Below, one piece after another: positions 56,925-64,000 of a stretch of 64,000 nucleotides of DNA. Below the pieces are notes generated by a model. The model had not been told where the DNA came from. It saw only the letters and a program-made list of their open reading frames with translations, and did no database searches. The stretch covers positions 62,001-126,000 of the forward strand of contig NZ_JAHLPR010000001.1 in assembly GCF_018918005.1 (NCBI RefSeq), written 5' to 3'. Every line of letters starts with the position of its first letter. Positions within the stretch are counted from its first letter, which is position 1. The position numbers and the translations under genes are program-made. This DNA comes from Paenibacillus sp. MSJ-34 (GTDB lineage: Bacteria > Bacillota > Bacilli > Paenibacillales > Paenibacillaceae).

Positions 56925-56998
56925 GGGGGTATCCAAGCCCCGGCATGTTCGATGCCGGCAGGGCAAGCCCCTACAATCGATTGCAGAGGTGTCTCGCC

Positions 56999-58096
56999 AT
57001 GTCAAAAGCTCGTTCCGCGCCGGATATTTGGCTTATCGTATCCATTTTGTCGTTACTGGGCATCGGAGTCGTGATGGTCTATAGCGCCGGAGCCGTTCTC
57101 GCATTTCACGATTACGGAGATTCGTTCTATTTTGTGAAACGGCAACTGCTTTTCGCCGTATTAGGTTTGGTTGCGATGTATTTTACGATGAACTTGGATT
57201 ATCTTATTTGGAGAAAATATGCGAAAATTACGCTCATCGTTTGTTTCGTATTGCTGTTGATCGTTCTGATTCCGGGCATCGGCGTCGTGCGCGGCGGCGC
57301 GCGCAGCTGGCTCGGAATCAGTTCGTTCGGCATTCAGCCGTCCGAATTTATGAAATTGGCTATGATTTTGTTTCTTTCAAAGTTATTGTCCGATCAACAT
57401 GCCAAAATCGACTCGTTCACGAAAGGCCTTCTTCCGCCGCTCGGCATAATGGGGGCCGCGTTCGGCCTTATTATGCTGCAGCCGGACCTTGGAACGGGCA
57501 CCGTAATGGTTGGAGCGTCCTTGCTGGTCATTTACTCGGCCGGAGCGCGATTGAAGCATCTCGCTTCGCTCGCTTTGGTCGGGGTCGCCGGCTTCGTCGG
57601 ATTAGTGATCGCCGCGCCGTACAGGCTGCAGCGCATTACCGCTTTTTTGGATCCGTGGCAAGACCCGCTCGGCGCAGGCTACCAATCGATCCAATCGCTG
57701 TACGCGATCGGACCGGGCGGTTTCGTCGGGCTCGGACTCGGTATGAGCCGGCAGAAGTACAGTTATGTTCCCGAGCCGCAAACGGATTTTATCTTTTCGA
57801 TTTTGGCGGAGGAGCTTGGCTTTATCGGCGGGATGACGGTGTTGCTCTTATTTCTTATCTTGGTATGGCGCGGCATGAGGGTCGCGCTTACGGCTCCCGA
57901 TACGTTCGGCAGCTTGCTGGCCGCGGGCATCGTCGGGATTGTCGCCGTTCAGGTCATTATCAACATCGGCGTCGTCATCGGGTTGATGCCCGTAACGGGC
58001 ATTACGCTGCCGCTCATAAGCTACGGCGGCTCCTCATTGACTTTAATGCTGACCGCGCTTGGCATTCTATTGAATATATCCCGTTATGCGAGGTGA
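56999..58096 (+). CDS. spoVE: SEDS glycosyltransferase SpoVE (FtsW/RodA family)
   Basis: Peptidoglycan polymerase of the SEDS family, 365 residues and about ten membrane segments. Conserved marks are the AGYQSIQSLYAIGPGGFVGLGLGMS loop, PEPQTDFIFSILAEELGF and LPLISYGGSSL. By position (murD-spoVE-murG, with spoVD upstream) it is the sporulation member; the sequence alone cannot exclude that it serves as FtsW in division. ATG at 56999 follows AGAGGTG. Confidence 0.88.
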   Translation: MSKARSAPDIWLIVSILSLLGIGVVMVYSAGAVLAFHDYGDSFYFVKRQLLFAVLGLVAMYFTMNLDYLIWRKYAKITLIVCFVLLLIVLIPGIGVVRGGARSWLGISSFGIQPSEFMKLAMILFLSKLLSDQHAKIDSFTKGLLPPLGIMGAAFGLIMLQPDLGTGTVMVGASLLVIYSAGARLKHLASLALVGVAGFVGLVIAAPYRLQRITAFLDPWQDPLGAGYQSIQSLYAIGPGGFVGLGLGMSRQKYSYVPEPQTDFIFSILAEELGFIGGMTVLLLFLILVWRGMRVALTAPDTFGSLLAAGIVGIVAVQVIINIGVVIGLMPVTGITLPLISYGGSSLTLMLTALGILLNISRYAR

Positions 58097-58101
58097 TTGA
58101 T

Positions 58102-59214
58102 ATGCGCGTTGTGTTAAGCGGAGGCGGCACCGGAGGGCATATTTATCCTGCGCTCTCCATTGCCAGGCAATGCCAGGCGCAGCATAAAGATATCGAATTA
58201 TTATATATTGGCACACAGAAGGGATTGGAGCATACGCTCGTCCCGAAACATAATATTCCGTTCGAATCGATCGACATTACCGGGTTTCGCCGTAAATTAT
58301 CCGTCGATAATATAAAAACCGTCATGCGTTTCGTTCAAGGAGTCAAGCGATCCAAACAATTGCTGAAGCAATTTCGCGCGGACGTCGTCATCGGCACCGG
58401 AGGTTACGTTTGCGGACCTGTCGTATACGCCGCCGCCAAATTGGGCATTCCGACGGTTATTCACGAACAAAACGCGATACCGGGGCTGACAAACAAATTT
58501 TTAAGCCGTTATGCCGACACGGTCGCGGTAAGTTTCAAAGAGTCCGAACCGCATTTCAATAAAGCGAAGCGGGTGCTGTTCACGGGCAATCCGTGCGCGT
58601 CGGCGGTCGCGCTTGCGGATCGGAAGAGCGGCTACTCTTCGCTCGGCATACCCGCCGGCTCCAGAATCGTGCTTGTAGTCGGCGGGAGCCGCGGGGCCAA
58701 AGCGATCAACGAAGCGATGATCGAAATGACGCCGCTTTTGCATCGTTTGGAGGGCGTTTACTTCGTCTACGTTACGGGGGAAAGCTACTATCCCGGCACG
58801 AGCGAACGGATTGAACGGGGGAATACGAAGGCTCCGGAACGGTTGAAAGTATTGCCTTACGTTCATAACATGCCGGAAGTATTGGCTGCGACATCTTTGA
58901 TCGTCAGCCGCTCGGGCGCTTCTTCCTTGGCGGAAATTACGGCGCTGGGCATTCCTTCGATTTTGATTCCGTCTCCCAATGTAACCAATAACCATCAGGA
59001 GGCGAACGCCCGCTCGCTCGCCAATGAACAAGCGGCCGAGATGATTTTGGAAAAGGATTTGAGCGGACAGGCGCTGTTCGCGCGAATCGAAGCGATCATC
59101 GGCGATGAGAAACGATGGAAGTCGATGTCGGAACGGGCGAAAACGCTCGGCATGCCGGATTCGGCCAAGCAAATTGCAGAAGAAATCGAAAGATTGATTA
59201 CTTTGCCTAGATAA
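58102..59214 (+). CDS. murG: Lipid II synthase MurG
   Basis: UDP-GlcNAc transferase making lipid II from lipid I at the inner membrane face, 370 residues. GT-B fold marks: VVLSGGGTGGHIYPALSIA at the start, GTGGYVCGPVVYAA, HEQNAIPGLTNK, VGGSRGAKAINE, and VSRSGASSLAEITALGIPSILIPSP with NHQ. ATG at 58102 follows GCGAGGTGAT, which overlaps the spoVE end. The longer open frame back to 57208 overlaps spoVE and is not real. Confidence 0.95.
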   Translation: MRVVLSGGGTGGHIYPALSIARQCQAQHKDIELLYIGTQKGLEHTLVPKHNIPFESIDITGFRRKLSVDNIKTVMRFVQGVKRSKQLLKQFRADVVIGTGGYVCGPVVYAAAKLGIPTVIHEQNAIPGLTNKFLSRYADTVAVSFKESEPHFNKAKRVLFTGNPCASAVALADRKSGYSSLGIPAGSRIVLVVGGSRGAKAINEAMIEMTPLLHRLEGVYFVYVTGESYYPGTSERIERGNTKAPERLKVLPYVHNMPEVLAATSLIVSRSGASSLAEITALGIPSILIPSPNVTNNHQEANARSLANEQAAEMILEKDLSGQALFARIEAIIGDEKRWKSMSERAKTLGMPDSAKQIAEEIERLITLPR

Positions 59215-59225
59215 AGCGACTGGGC

Positions 59226-59278
59226 GATTGTCACACTCCCGTTCTAATCGACATAAGATACTCTATAATCGTGACAGT
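59226..59278 (+). promoter_or_regulatory. Promoter-like -10 bracketed by an inverted repeat, before murB
   Basis: GATTGTCAC at 59226-59234 and GTGACAGTC at 59270-59278 form an inverted repeat (8 of 9). A TATAAT at 59264-59269 lies against the right arm; the only -35 at 16 bases is weak (TTCTAA, 59242-59247). This could be a controlled internal promoter for murB onwards. Confidence 0.4.
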
Positions 59279-59320
59279 CTCCCGAGAGGAACCGGCATTA
59301 ATGTAAAGGAGGTTCGTTAG

Positions 59321-60226
59321 ATGCAGCAGTTTATTACGGAATTTACGGACGCCAATCTCGGCAGCATTAGCTTCGATGAACCGTTATCCAACCATACGAC
59401 ATGGAAAATCGGAGGGCCTGCAGACATTTTCATCGTTCCCGGCGGCAAGCGGCAGTTGGCTGATACGCTCAAGCTGCTTCGCAAACATCATGTGCCTTGG
59501 ACGACCGTCGGCAGGGGCTCAAACATGCTCGTTTCAGACAAAGGAATTCGCGGCGCTGTCGTGAAAGTGGGCAAAGGTTTGGACCACCTTCATTTCGACG
59601 GGGAAACCGTTCGCGTCGGAGCGGCGTATTCCTTTATTAGACTATGCGTAATGGCGGGGAAACAGGGTCTGGCCGGGTTGGAGTTTGCCGGGGGCATACC
59701 GGGCACCGTTGGCGGCGCCGTATATATGAATGCCGGTGCCCATGGATCGGATGTGTCACGCATATTTAAGGAAGCTGAGATTGTACTGGAGACAGGGGAA
59801 TTGGTTCGGTATAACGCCCAAGATATGCAGTTCCGCTATCGTCATTCCATTTTGCAAGAGCGGCCGGGAATCGTCGTGGAGGCGACATTTCAATTGGCCT
59901 ACGGGGAACGGAAAGAAATCGCGGCTGCGATGGCATCTTACAAAGACCGCCGAATGCGTACCCAACCGCTGAAAATGGCTTGCGCAGGCAGCGTGTTCCG
60001 CAACCCGCCGGGCGATTACGCGGCGAGGTTGATCGAGGAAGCGGGATTGAAAGGACGCCGCGTCGGCGGAGCTCAAATATCCGAACAGCATGCCAATTTC
60101 ATTGTGAACACCGGGCAAGCGACAGCTGGAGATGTTCTCACCCTGATGAAGGAAATCCAACAGACGATATCATCAAAATATGGCATTTCATTAGTGCCGG
60201 AAGTGTTGGTAGTGGGTGAGCGGTAA
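59321..60226 (+). CDS. murB: UDP-N-acetylenolpyruvoylglucosamine reductase MurB
   Basis: FAD enzyme that reduces enolpyruvyl-UDP-GlcNAc to UDP-MurNAc, 301 residues (type II, as in Gram-positives). Marks: NHTTWKIGGPADIFIVP, GRGSNMLVSDKG, AGGIPGTVGGAVYMNAGAHG, and AGSVFRNP with the active serine, then EAGLKGRRVGGAQISEQHANFIVN. AAAGGAGG precedes the ATG. The 106-base gap after murG is the longest in this part of the cluster. Confidence 0.95.
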   Translation: MQQFITEFTDANLGSISFDEPLSNHTTWKIGGPADIFIVPGGKRQLADTLKLLRKHHVPWTTVGRGSNMLVSDKGIRGAVVKVGKGLDHLHFDGETVRVGAAYSFIRLCVMAGKQGLAGLEFAGGIPGTVGGAVYMNAGAHGSDVSRIFKEAEIVLETGELVRYNAQDMQFRYRHSILQERPGIVVEATFQLAYGERKEIAAAMASYKDRRMRTQPLKMACAGSVFRNPPGDYAARLIEEAGLKGRRVGGAQISEQHANFIVNTGQATAGDVLTLMKEIQQTISSKYGISLVPEVLVVGER

Positions 60227-60242
60227 ACTCGGAGGTGATACA

Positions 60243-61526
60243 TTGGACAAATTGGTGATTGAGGGCGGGCGACCACTATCAGGAACCATTCGTATCCATG
60301 GAGCGAAAAATGCCGCATTGCCGATTCTTGCAGCAAGCATTCTGGCGAAAGGGAAGGTAGAGCTTCATAACGTTCCAAGACTTTTAGACATTGAAGTCAT
60401 GCTGCAAATTTTGGAGGAGATCGGTTGCCGTACGGAACATGCTGATGAGAAGGTTATGATCGATACCGCTTTCACACACTCCTCGCACATTCCGGAAGCA
60501 TTAATGAGACAGATGCGATCCTCGATATTTCTCATGGGTCCGCTGCTCGCACGTTTCGGCGAGGTGCAAATCTATCAGCCTGGCGGATGTGCGATCGGAG
60601 AACGGAAAATCGACCTTCATTTGCGGGGGTTAAAAATGTTGGGAGCGCAAATCGTCCAGAAGGATCAAAGGATCATTTGCCGCGCCAAACAATTGAGAGG
60701 AGCGGATATTCATCTTGACTTTCCGAGCGTAGGAGCGACGGAGAACATTATGATGGCCGCCGTGCTGGCCAAAGGGACGACGACGCTGACCAATGCCGCC
60801 AGAGAACCGGAAATCCAAGATTTGCAAAATTTCCTGAATCGCATGGGGGCGCATGTGATCGGAGCGGGAACCGACACGATTACGATCGACGGCGTCGATT
60901 CGCTCACCCCTTGCAGCTATGAAATCATTCCGGACCGGATCGTTGCGGGTACGTTAATGATCGCCGCCGCCGTTACGAAAGGGAATGTGACGCTGACGAA
61001 TGCGAATCCGTCGCATTTGACTTCGCTCATTCATGTGCTTAGGCGGGCCGGTGTTCAAATCGTAACGGGCGATGATATAATACAGGTGAACTGTTCCGGC
61101 AGGCTGAAAGCCGTCGAACGCATCGTGACTTCGCCTTATCCGGCGTTTCCGACAGACCTGCAATCGCAAGTGATGGTATTGTTGTCGCTTGCGGACGGAT
61201 TCAGCGTGATGAAGGAAAATATTTTCGAAGGTAGATTTAAGCACGTGGACGAATTGACGCGTATGGGAGCGGATATTCGCGTGGATCTAAGCTCGGCGTT
61301 CATCCGGGGCGTCAACCGCCTGTACGGCGCGACGGTGGAAGCGACCGATTTGCGGGCCGGCGCGGCGCTCGTTATTGCCGGGTTGGCGGCGCAAGGAAGA
61401 ACGATCGTCGAACAAGTCCATCATATCGACCGCGGTTACGATCGGATCGAACAGCTGTTTCATCGCTTGGGAGCGTCCATATATCGGCAATCTCCCGTAC
61501 CCAGACAACTTGATTTTGCAAACTGA
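60243..61526 (+). CDS. murA: UDP-N-acetylglucosamine 1-carboxyvinyltransferase MurA
   Basis: First committed step of peptidoglycan synthesis, 427 residues. It begins DKLVIEGGRPLSGTIRIHGAKNAALPILAA, and the catalytic cysteine is C116 in YQPGGCAIGERKIDLHL, the residue fosfomycin attacks. TTG at 60243 follows GGAGGTGATACA; the frame runs back into murB. Bacilli usually have two MurA paralogues; only this one is in the window. In B. subtilis murA genes are not in this cluster. Confidence 0.95.
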   Translation: MDKLVIEGGRPLSGTIRIHGAKNAALPILAASILAKGKVELHNVPRLLDIEVMLQILEEIGCRTEHADEKVMIDTAFTHSSHIPEALMRQMRSSIFLMGPLLARFGEVQIYQPGGCAIGERKIDLHLRGLKMLGAQIVQKDQRIICRAKQLRGADIHLDFPSVGATENIMMAAVLAKGTTTLTNAAREPEIQDLQNFLNRMGAHVIGAGTDTITIDGVDSLTPCSYEIIPDRIVAGTLMIAAAVTKGNVTLTNANPSHLTSLIHVLRRAGVQIVTGDDIIQVNCSGRLKAVERIVTSPYPAFPTDLQSQVMVLLSLADGFSVMKENIFEGRFKHVDELTRMGADIRVDLSSAFIRGVNRLYGATVEATDLRAGAALVIAGLAAQGRTIVEQVHHIDRGYDRIEQLFHRLGASIYRQSPVPRQLDFAN

Positions 61527-61571
61527 CCGCCTTCATCCCCTTCCTCGCCGAAGGGGATCATAGGCTTTATA

Positions 61572-61655
61572 GCGTATGCTTTCGAAGAAGTTTTACTTCG
61601 TAAAACTGTGCAGACGCTTTCGAAGATAGTTTTACTCCGTAAAACTTTTGAGGTG
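61572..61655 (+). repeat. Double leader repeat before divIB (shared with rsfA)
   Basis: Two tandem copies: 61572-61606 (GCGTATGCTTTCGAAG, then AGTTTTAC-TTC-GTAAAACT) and 61613-61655 (GACGCTTTCGAAG, then AGTTTTAC-TCC-GTAAAACT, then TTTGAGGTG). Each can fold into an 8-bp hairpin, and the second ends in the divIB ribosome binding site. A related copy precedes rsfA at 30267-30340. Confidence 0.65.
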
Positions 61656-61661
61656 AAATGG

Positions 61662-62426
61662 ATGCAAAAATCGATGCCGGTTTTAAAAGAGAAGAAAGTG
61701 AAGCCGAGAGGCAATCGCAAGCTTTTATTCATCTTGCTTCTCCTCTTTATTATTTTACTCGCCGTCTTATTTTTTAGATCATCAATCAGTAAAATTTCCG
61801 AAGTTCGGTTTGCAGGAAATCGCTATGTATCCAACGAAGAACTATGGAAGACGAGCGGCGTGAAGATCGGCGACCAATATTTCGGCACAAGCAAAGGAAC
61901 GATTCGCGAACGGCTGCTTGCGATCCCCTCGATCGAGGACGTGAAAGTGGACAAGCATTTCCCCGGCGTCATCGACGTACAGGTGAAGGAGTTCGCCACG
62001 GTAGCGTATGAATTGTCACAGACGGACGGACATCTGTCGGCTATTCTAGCGAATGGAACGAACGTCTCGCTAACGGACAAGGACGTCATCGTGGAAAAAC
62101 CGATTTTGACGCAATGGAAGGCGGACGATCCGAACAAAGCCTTGCTGTCCAAGGAGCTCGCGTTAATTCCGAACGAATTGCTCGCCGATATTTCGGAGAT
62201 TATTCCGTATCCTTCCCAGTCTTATCAAGACCGCATCAAAATATATACCCGCTCGCAGTTCGAGGTCGTCACAGCCATCTCTCTTCTTCAAGATAAAGTC
62301 AGATATTTGAGCGGCATTATCGAAACGCAACAGCCCGGCATCATCACGATGCTGGCGGCCGATTCCTATATACCGTACGAAGGCGCCGCAGATGGCGCGG
62401 AGCAAGAAAAAGAGACTACTCAATAA
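61662..62426 (+). CDS. divIB: Cell division protein DivIB (FtsQ)
   Basis: Bitopic divisome protein of 254 residues: basic cytoplasmic start (KEKKVKPRGNRK), one membrane segment (about 21-42), a POTRA domain beginning ISEVRFAGNRYVSNEELWKTSG and the FtsQ beta domain to the acidic C-terminus. It holds the FtsL/DivIC complex and PBP2B together. ATG at 61662 follows GAGGTG at 6 bases. Its leader is a repeat element, not ordinary intergenic sequence. Confidence 0.92.
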   Translation: MQKSMPVLKEKKVKPRGNRKLLFILLLLFIILLAVLFFRSSISKISEVRFAGNRYVSNEELWKTSGVKIGDQYFGTSKGTIRERLLAIPSIEDVKVDKHFPGVIDVQVKEFATVAYELSQTDGHLSAILANGTNVSLTDKDVIVEKPILTQWKADDPNKALLSKELALIPNELLADISEIIPYPSQSYQDRIKIYTRSQFEVVTAISLLQDKVRYLSGIIETQQPGIITMLAADSYIPYEGAADGAEQEKETTQ

Positions 62427-62509
62427 ATAGAAATAATGTTAGAATAATAATTATGGGCTGAATGTAGGTGAATTGGAAATAGATTACTAGCAAAAAAATT
62501 GTAGAAAAA

Positions 62510-62538
62510 AGAGGGAAAAAATAAAGTTTGTTGAATAT
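62510..62538 (+). promoter_or_regulatory. Candidate sigma-H promoter of ftsA-ftsZ
   Basis: AGAGGGAAA at 62510-62518 fits RnAGGAwWW with one mismatch; after 11 bases GTTGAATAT at 62530-62538 fits RnnGAATww fully. B. subtilis ftsAZ also has a sigma-H promoter (P2), used at the switch to polar division. The surrounding 170 bases are strikingly AT-rich. Confidence 0.55.
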
Positions 62539-62597
62539 GTAGAGAGTATATTTTCAGGATTTATTATTTTTTAGGTAGAAGTAGGAGGTGCCACGGA

Positions 62598-63848
62598 TTG
62601 AGCAGCAATGATATCATTGTTAGTTTGGACATCGGTACATCCAAAGTTCGTGCTATTATCGGGGAAATGAATAATGGAACCCTTAATATTATTGGAGTTG
62701 GATCTGCCGACTCGGAAGGTATCCGAAAAGGTGCAATCGTAGATATTGACCAAACGGTTCAATCGATTCGCAATGCAGTCGATCATGCGGAAAGAATGGT
62801 CGGCATTCAAATAGCAGAAGTTTTTGTCGGAATTTCGGGAAATCATATCGGATTGCAATCGAGCCACGGCGTCGTCGCCGTTTCGAATGAAGATCGCGAA
62901 ATCGGCGACGAAGACATCGAGCGCGTCCTCAAAGCGGCGGAAGTGGTAGCAATGCCGCCGGAGCGGGAAATTATCGATGTCGTAGCGAAGCAATATGTAG
63001 TGGACGGGCTTGAAGGAATACAAGATCCCCGCGGAATGATCGGCGTACGCCTGGAAGTGGAAGCGACGATCATTACCGGCGCCAAAACGACGATACATAA
63101 TCTTTTGCGTTGCGTTGAAAAAGCGGGCTTAAAAGTGAAAGATCTGGTGCTCATGTCTTTGTCGGCAGGGCAACTCGCGCTTTCGAAAGACGAGAAAACG
63201 ATGGGAGCCGTGCTGGTCGATATCGGCGCCGGCGCGACGACGATCGCCGTCTTCCAGAACGGTTCGATGATTGCGACGTCCACGCTGCCGATCGGCGGCG
63301 AGTTCGTAACGAACGATATTGCCTACGGGCTGCGCACATTGACGGATCAAGCGGAGAAAGTGAAGCTCAAATTCGGCTGCGCTACGATGCGGGACGCATC
63401 GGAGGATCAAACGTTCAAAGTCATTCGAATCGGCAGCAATGTGGAGAAAGAGTTCTCGCAAGCCGATCTTGCGGCCATTATCGAACCGCGCATCCAGGAA
63501 ATATTCCAAATGGTCCGCGGGGAAGCGAAGCGGCTGGGATACGCGGAGTTGCCCGGAGGCTATGTGCTGACGGGAGGTACCGTCTCCATGCCGGGCGTGC
63601 TTGAGATCGCCCAAAGCGAGCTCGATGCAACCGTCCGCATCGCAGTGCCCGATTACATCGGCGTACGCGATCCCGCTTTCACAAGCGGCGTAGGAATTAT
63701 CCATAGCGTGAGCAGAACGGTAAGAATGCGCAGCGGCGGAGGCGCCGCGAAGAAGACGGTCAATCGCAACAACAAACCGGCTAAGCCTGCAGCGGAATCC
63801 CCGGGATTTATCGAACGAGTTAAGAAATTTTTTGAAGATTTTATATAG
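62598..63848 (+). CDS. ftsA: Cell division protein FtsA
   Basis: Actin-like membrane tether of the Z-ring, 416 residues. ATP-fold marks: IVSLDIGTSKVRAIIGE at the start (phosphate 1), VLVDIGAGATTIAVF (phosphate 2) and GGYVLTGGTVSMPGVLE (adenosine motif). The C-terminal amphipathic helix for membrane binding is FIERVKKFFEDFI, after a basic Asn/Lys linker. TTG at 62598 follows GTAGGAGGTG. Confidence 0.96.
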   Translation: MSSNDIIVSLDIGTSKVRAIIGEMNNGTLNIIGVGSADSEGIRKGAIVDIDQTVQSIRNAVDHAERMVGIQIAEVFVGISGNHIGLQSSHGVVAVSNEDREIGDEDIERVLKAAEVVAMPPEREIIDVVAKQYVVDGLEGIQDPRGMIGVRLEVEATIITGAKTTIHNLLRCVEKAGLKVKDLVLMSLSAGQLALSKDEKTMGAVLVDIGAGATTIAVFQNGSMIATSTLPIGGEFVTNDIAYGLRTLTDQAEKVKLKFGCATMRDASEDQTFKVIRIGSNVEKEFSQADLAAIIEPRIQEIFQMVRGEAKRLGYAELPGGYVLTGGTVSMPGVLEIAQSELDATVRIAVPDYIGVRDPAFTSGVGIIHSVSRTVRMRSGGGAAKKTVNRNNKPAKPAAESPGFIERVKKFFEDFI

Positions 63849-63895
63849 CGGTTTGAATTGGCCATCCAGGCGCATTGAGGGGGAGATGGAAGATT

Positions 63896-64000
63896 ATGTT
63901 GGAATTTGATTTTGAGATGGAATCACTCGCGCAGATTAAGGTCATCGGGGTTGGAGGCGGCGGAAGCAACGCCGTAAACCGGATGATCGAGAACGGCGTG
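63896..64000 (+). CDS. ftsZ: Cell division protein FtsZ (3' end cut by window)
   Basis: Tubulin-like GTPase that forms the division ring. Only the first 35 codons are present: [20 protein letters not shown] continuing into [15 protein letters not shown], the start of the nucleotide-binding domain. ATG at 63896 follows GAGGGGGAGATGG, 47 bases after ftsA, the universal ftsA-ftsZ order. Confidence 0.95.
   Translation, partial: MLEFDFEMESLAQIKVIGVGGGGSNAVNRMIENGV

Noticed and set aside
57208-58101. Long N-terminal extension of murG
   Set aside because: It overlaps spoVE in another frame; the conserved MurG start and ribosome binding site are at 58102.

Overview
The window looks like a core chromosomal segment of a spore-forming, Gram-positive member of the Bacilli, most probably Paenibacillaceae (Paenibacillus, Cohnella or a relative). 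Evidence: roughly 50% GC with strong GGAGG ribosome binding sites and many GTG/TTG starts; sporulation genes (spoVD, spoVE, a YlaJ-type lipoprotein, rsfA); a bacillithiol gene (bshC); a MurE with the meso-diaminopimelate specificity motif DNPR; and gene order resembling Bacillus subtilis yqxD-dnaG-sigA, ylaG-ylaN and ylbO-ftsZ. I assign no species.

Layout. 1-9400: glyQS, yqxD, dnaG, sigA, a membrane protein, trmK and a Nif3/YqfO protein. 9403-9922: rnpB with its own promoter and terminator; the RNA looks like the ancestral type A. 9923-10880: about 1 kb without an intact gene, holding a decayed gene on the minus strand and a cluster of short direct and inverted repeats. 10883-19490: small membrane proteins, a secreted subtilase, DUF1540 and DUF4190-like proteins, a lytic transglycosylase, a cysteine desulfurase-thiI pair and two divergent TerC paralogues. 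19540-25930: typA, ylaH, ylaN, an LCP enzyme, a PNPOx-like protein, ylaJ and phoH (ylaK). 26000-32540: an orphan solute-binding protein facing a secreted coiled-coil protein, a MidA-type methyltransferase, DUF2626, rsfA, panE and DUF3397. 32627-38300: a complete oligopeptide ABC transporter (oppABCDF). 38367-45240: bshC, ahcY, two lipoproteins, a GH18-like protein and a second repeat-rich gap. 45259-64000: the division and cell wall (dcw) cluster mraZ-rsmH-ftsL-pbpB-spoVD-murE-murF-mraY-murD-spoVE-murG-murB-murA-divIB-ftsA-ftsZ, with ftsZ cut by the window end.

How the parts fit. The dcw genes make lipid II (MurA, MurB, MurD, MurE, MurF, MraY, MurG), polymerise and crosslink it at the septum or in the spore cortex (PBP2B, SpoVD, SpoVE) and build the division ring (FtsL, DivIB, FtsA, FtsZ). 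MraZ probably controls the cluster through a 10-bp-phased operator just upstream. Two good sigma-H promoter candidates, before yqxD-dnaG-sigA and before ftsA-ftsZ, would tie replication, the main sigma factor and division to the onset of sporulation, as in B. subtilis.

I found no obvious new defence system, CRISPR array, prophage or intact transposon. The least explained parts are: the two related decayed gene fragments about 32 kb apart; the inverted cluster of roughly 30-bp repeats at 10448-10768; a hairpin-bearing repeat that supplies the leader of both rsfA and divIB; the missing normal start codon of yqxD; and the type A RNase P RNA. All calls come from reading the sequence; no database search was run.
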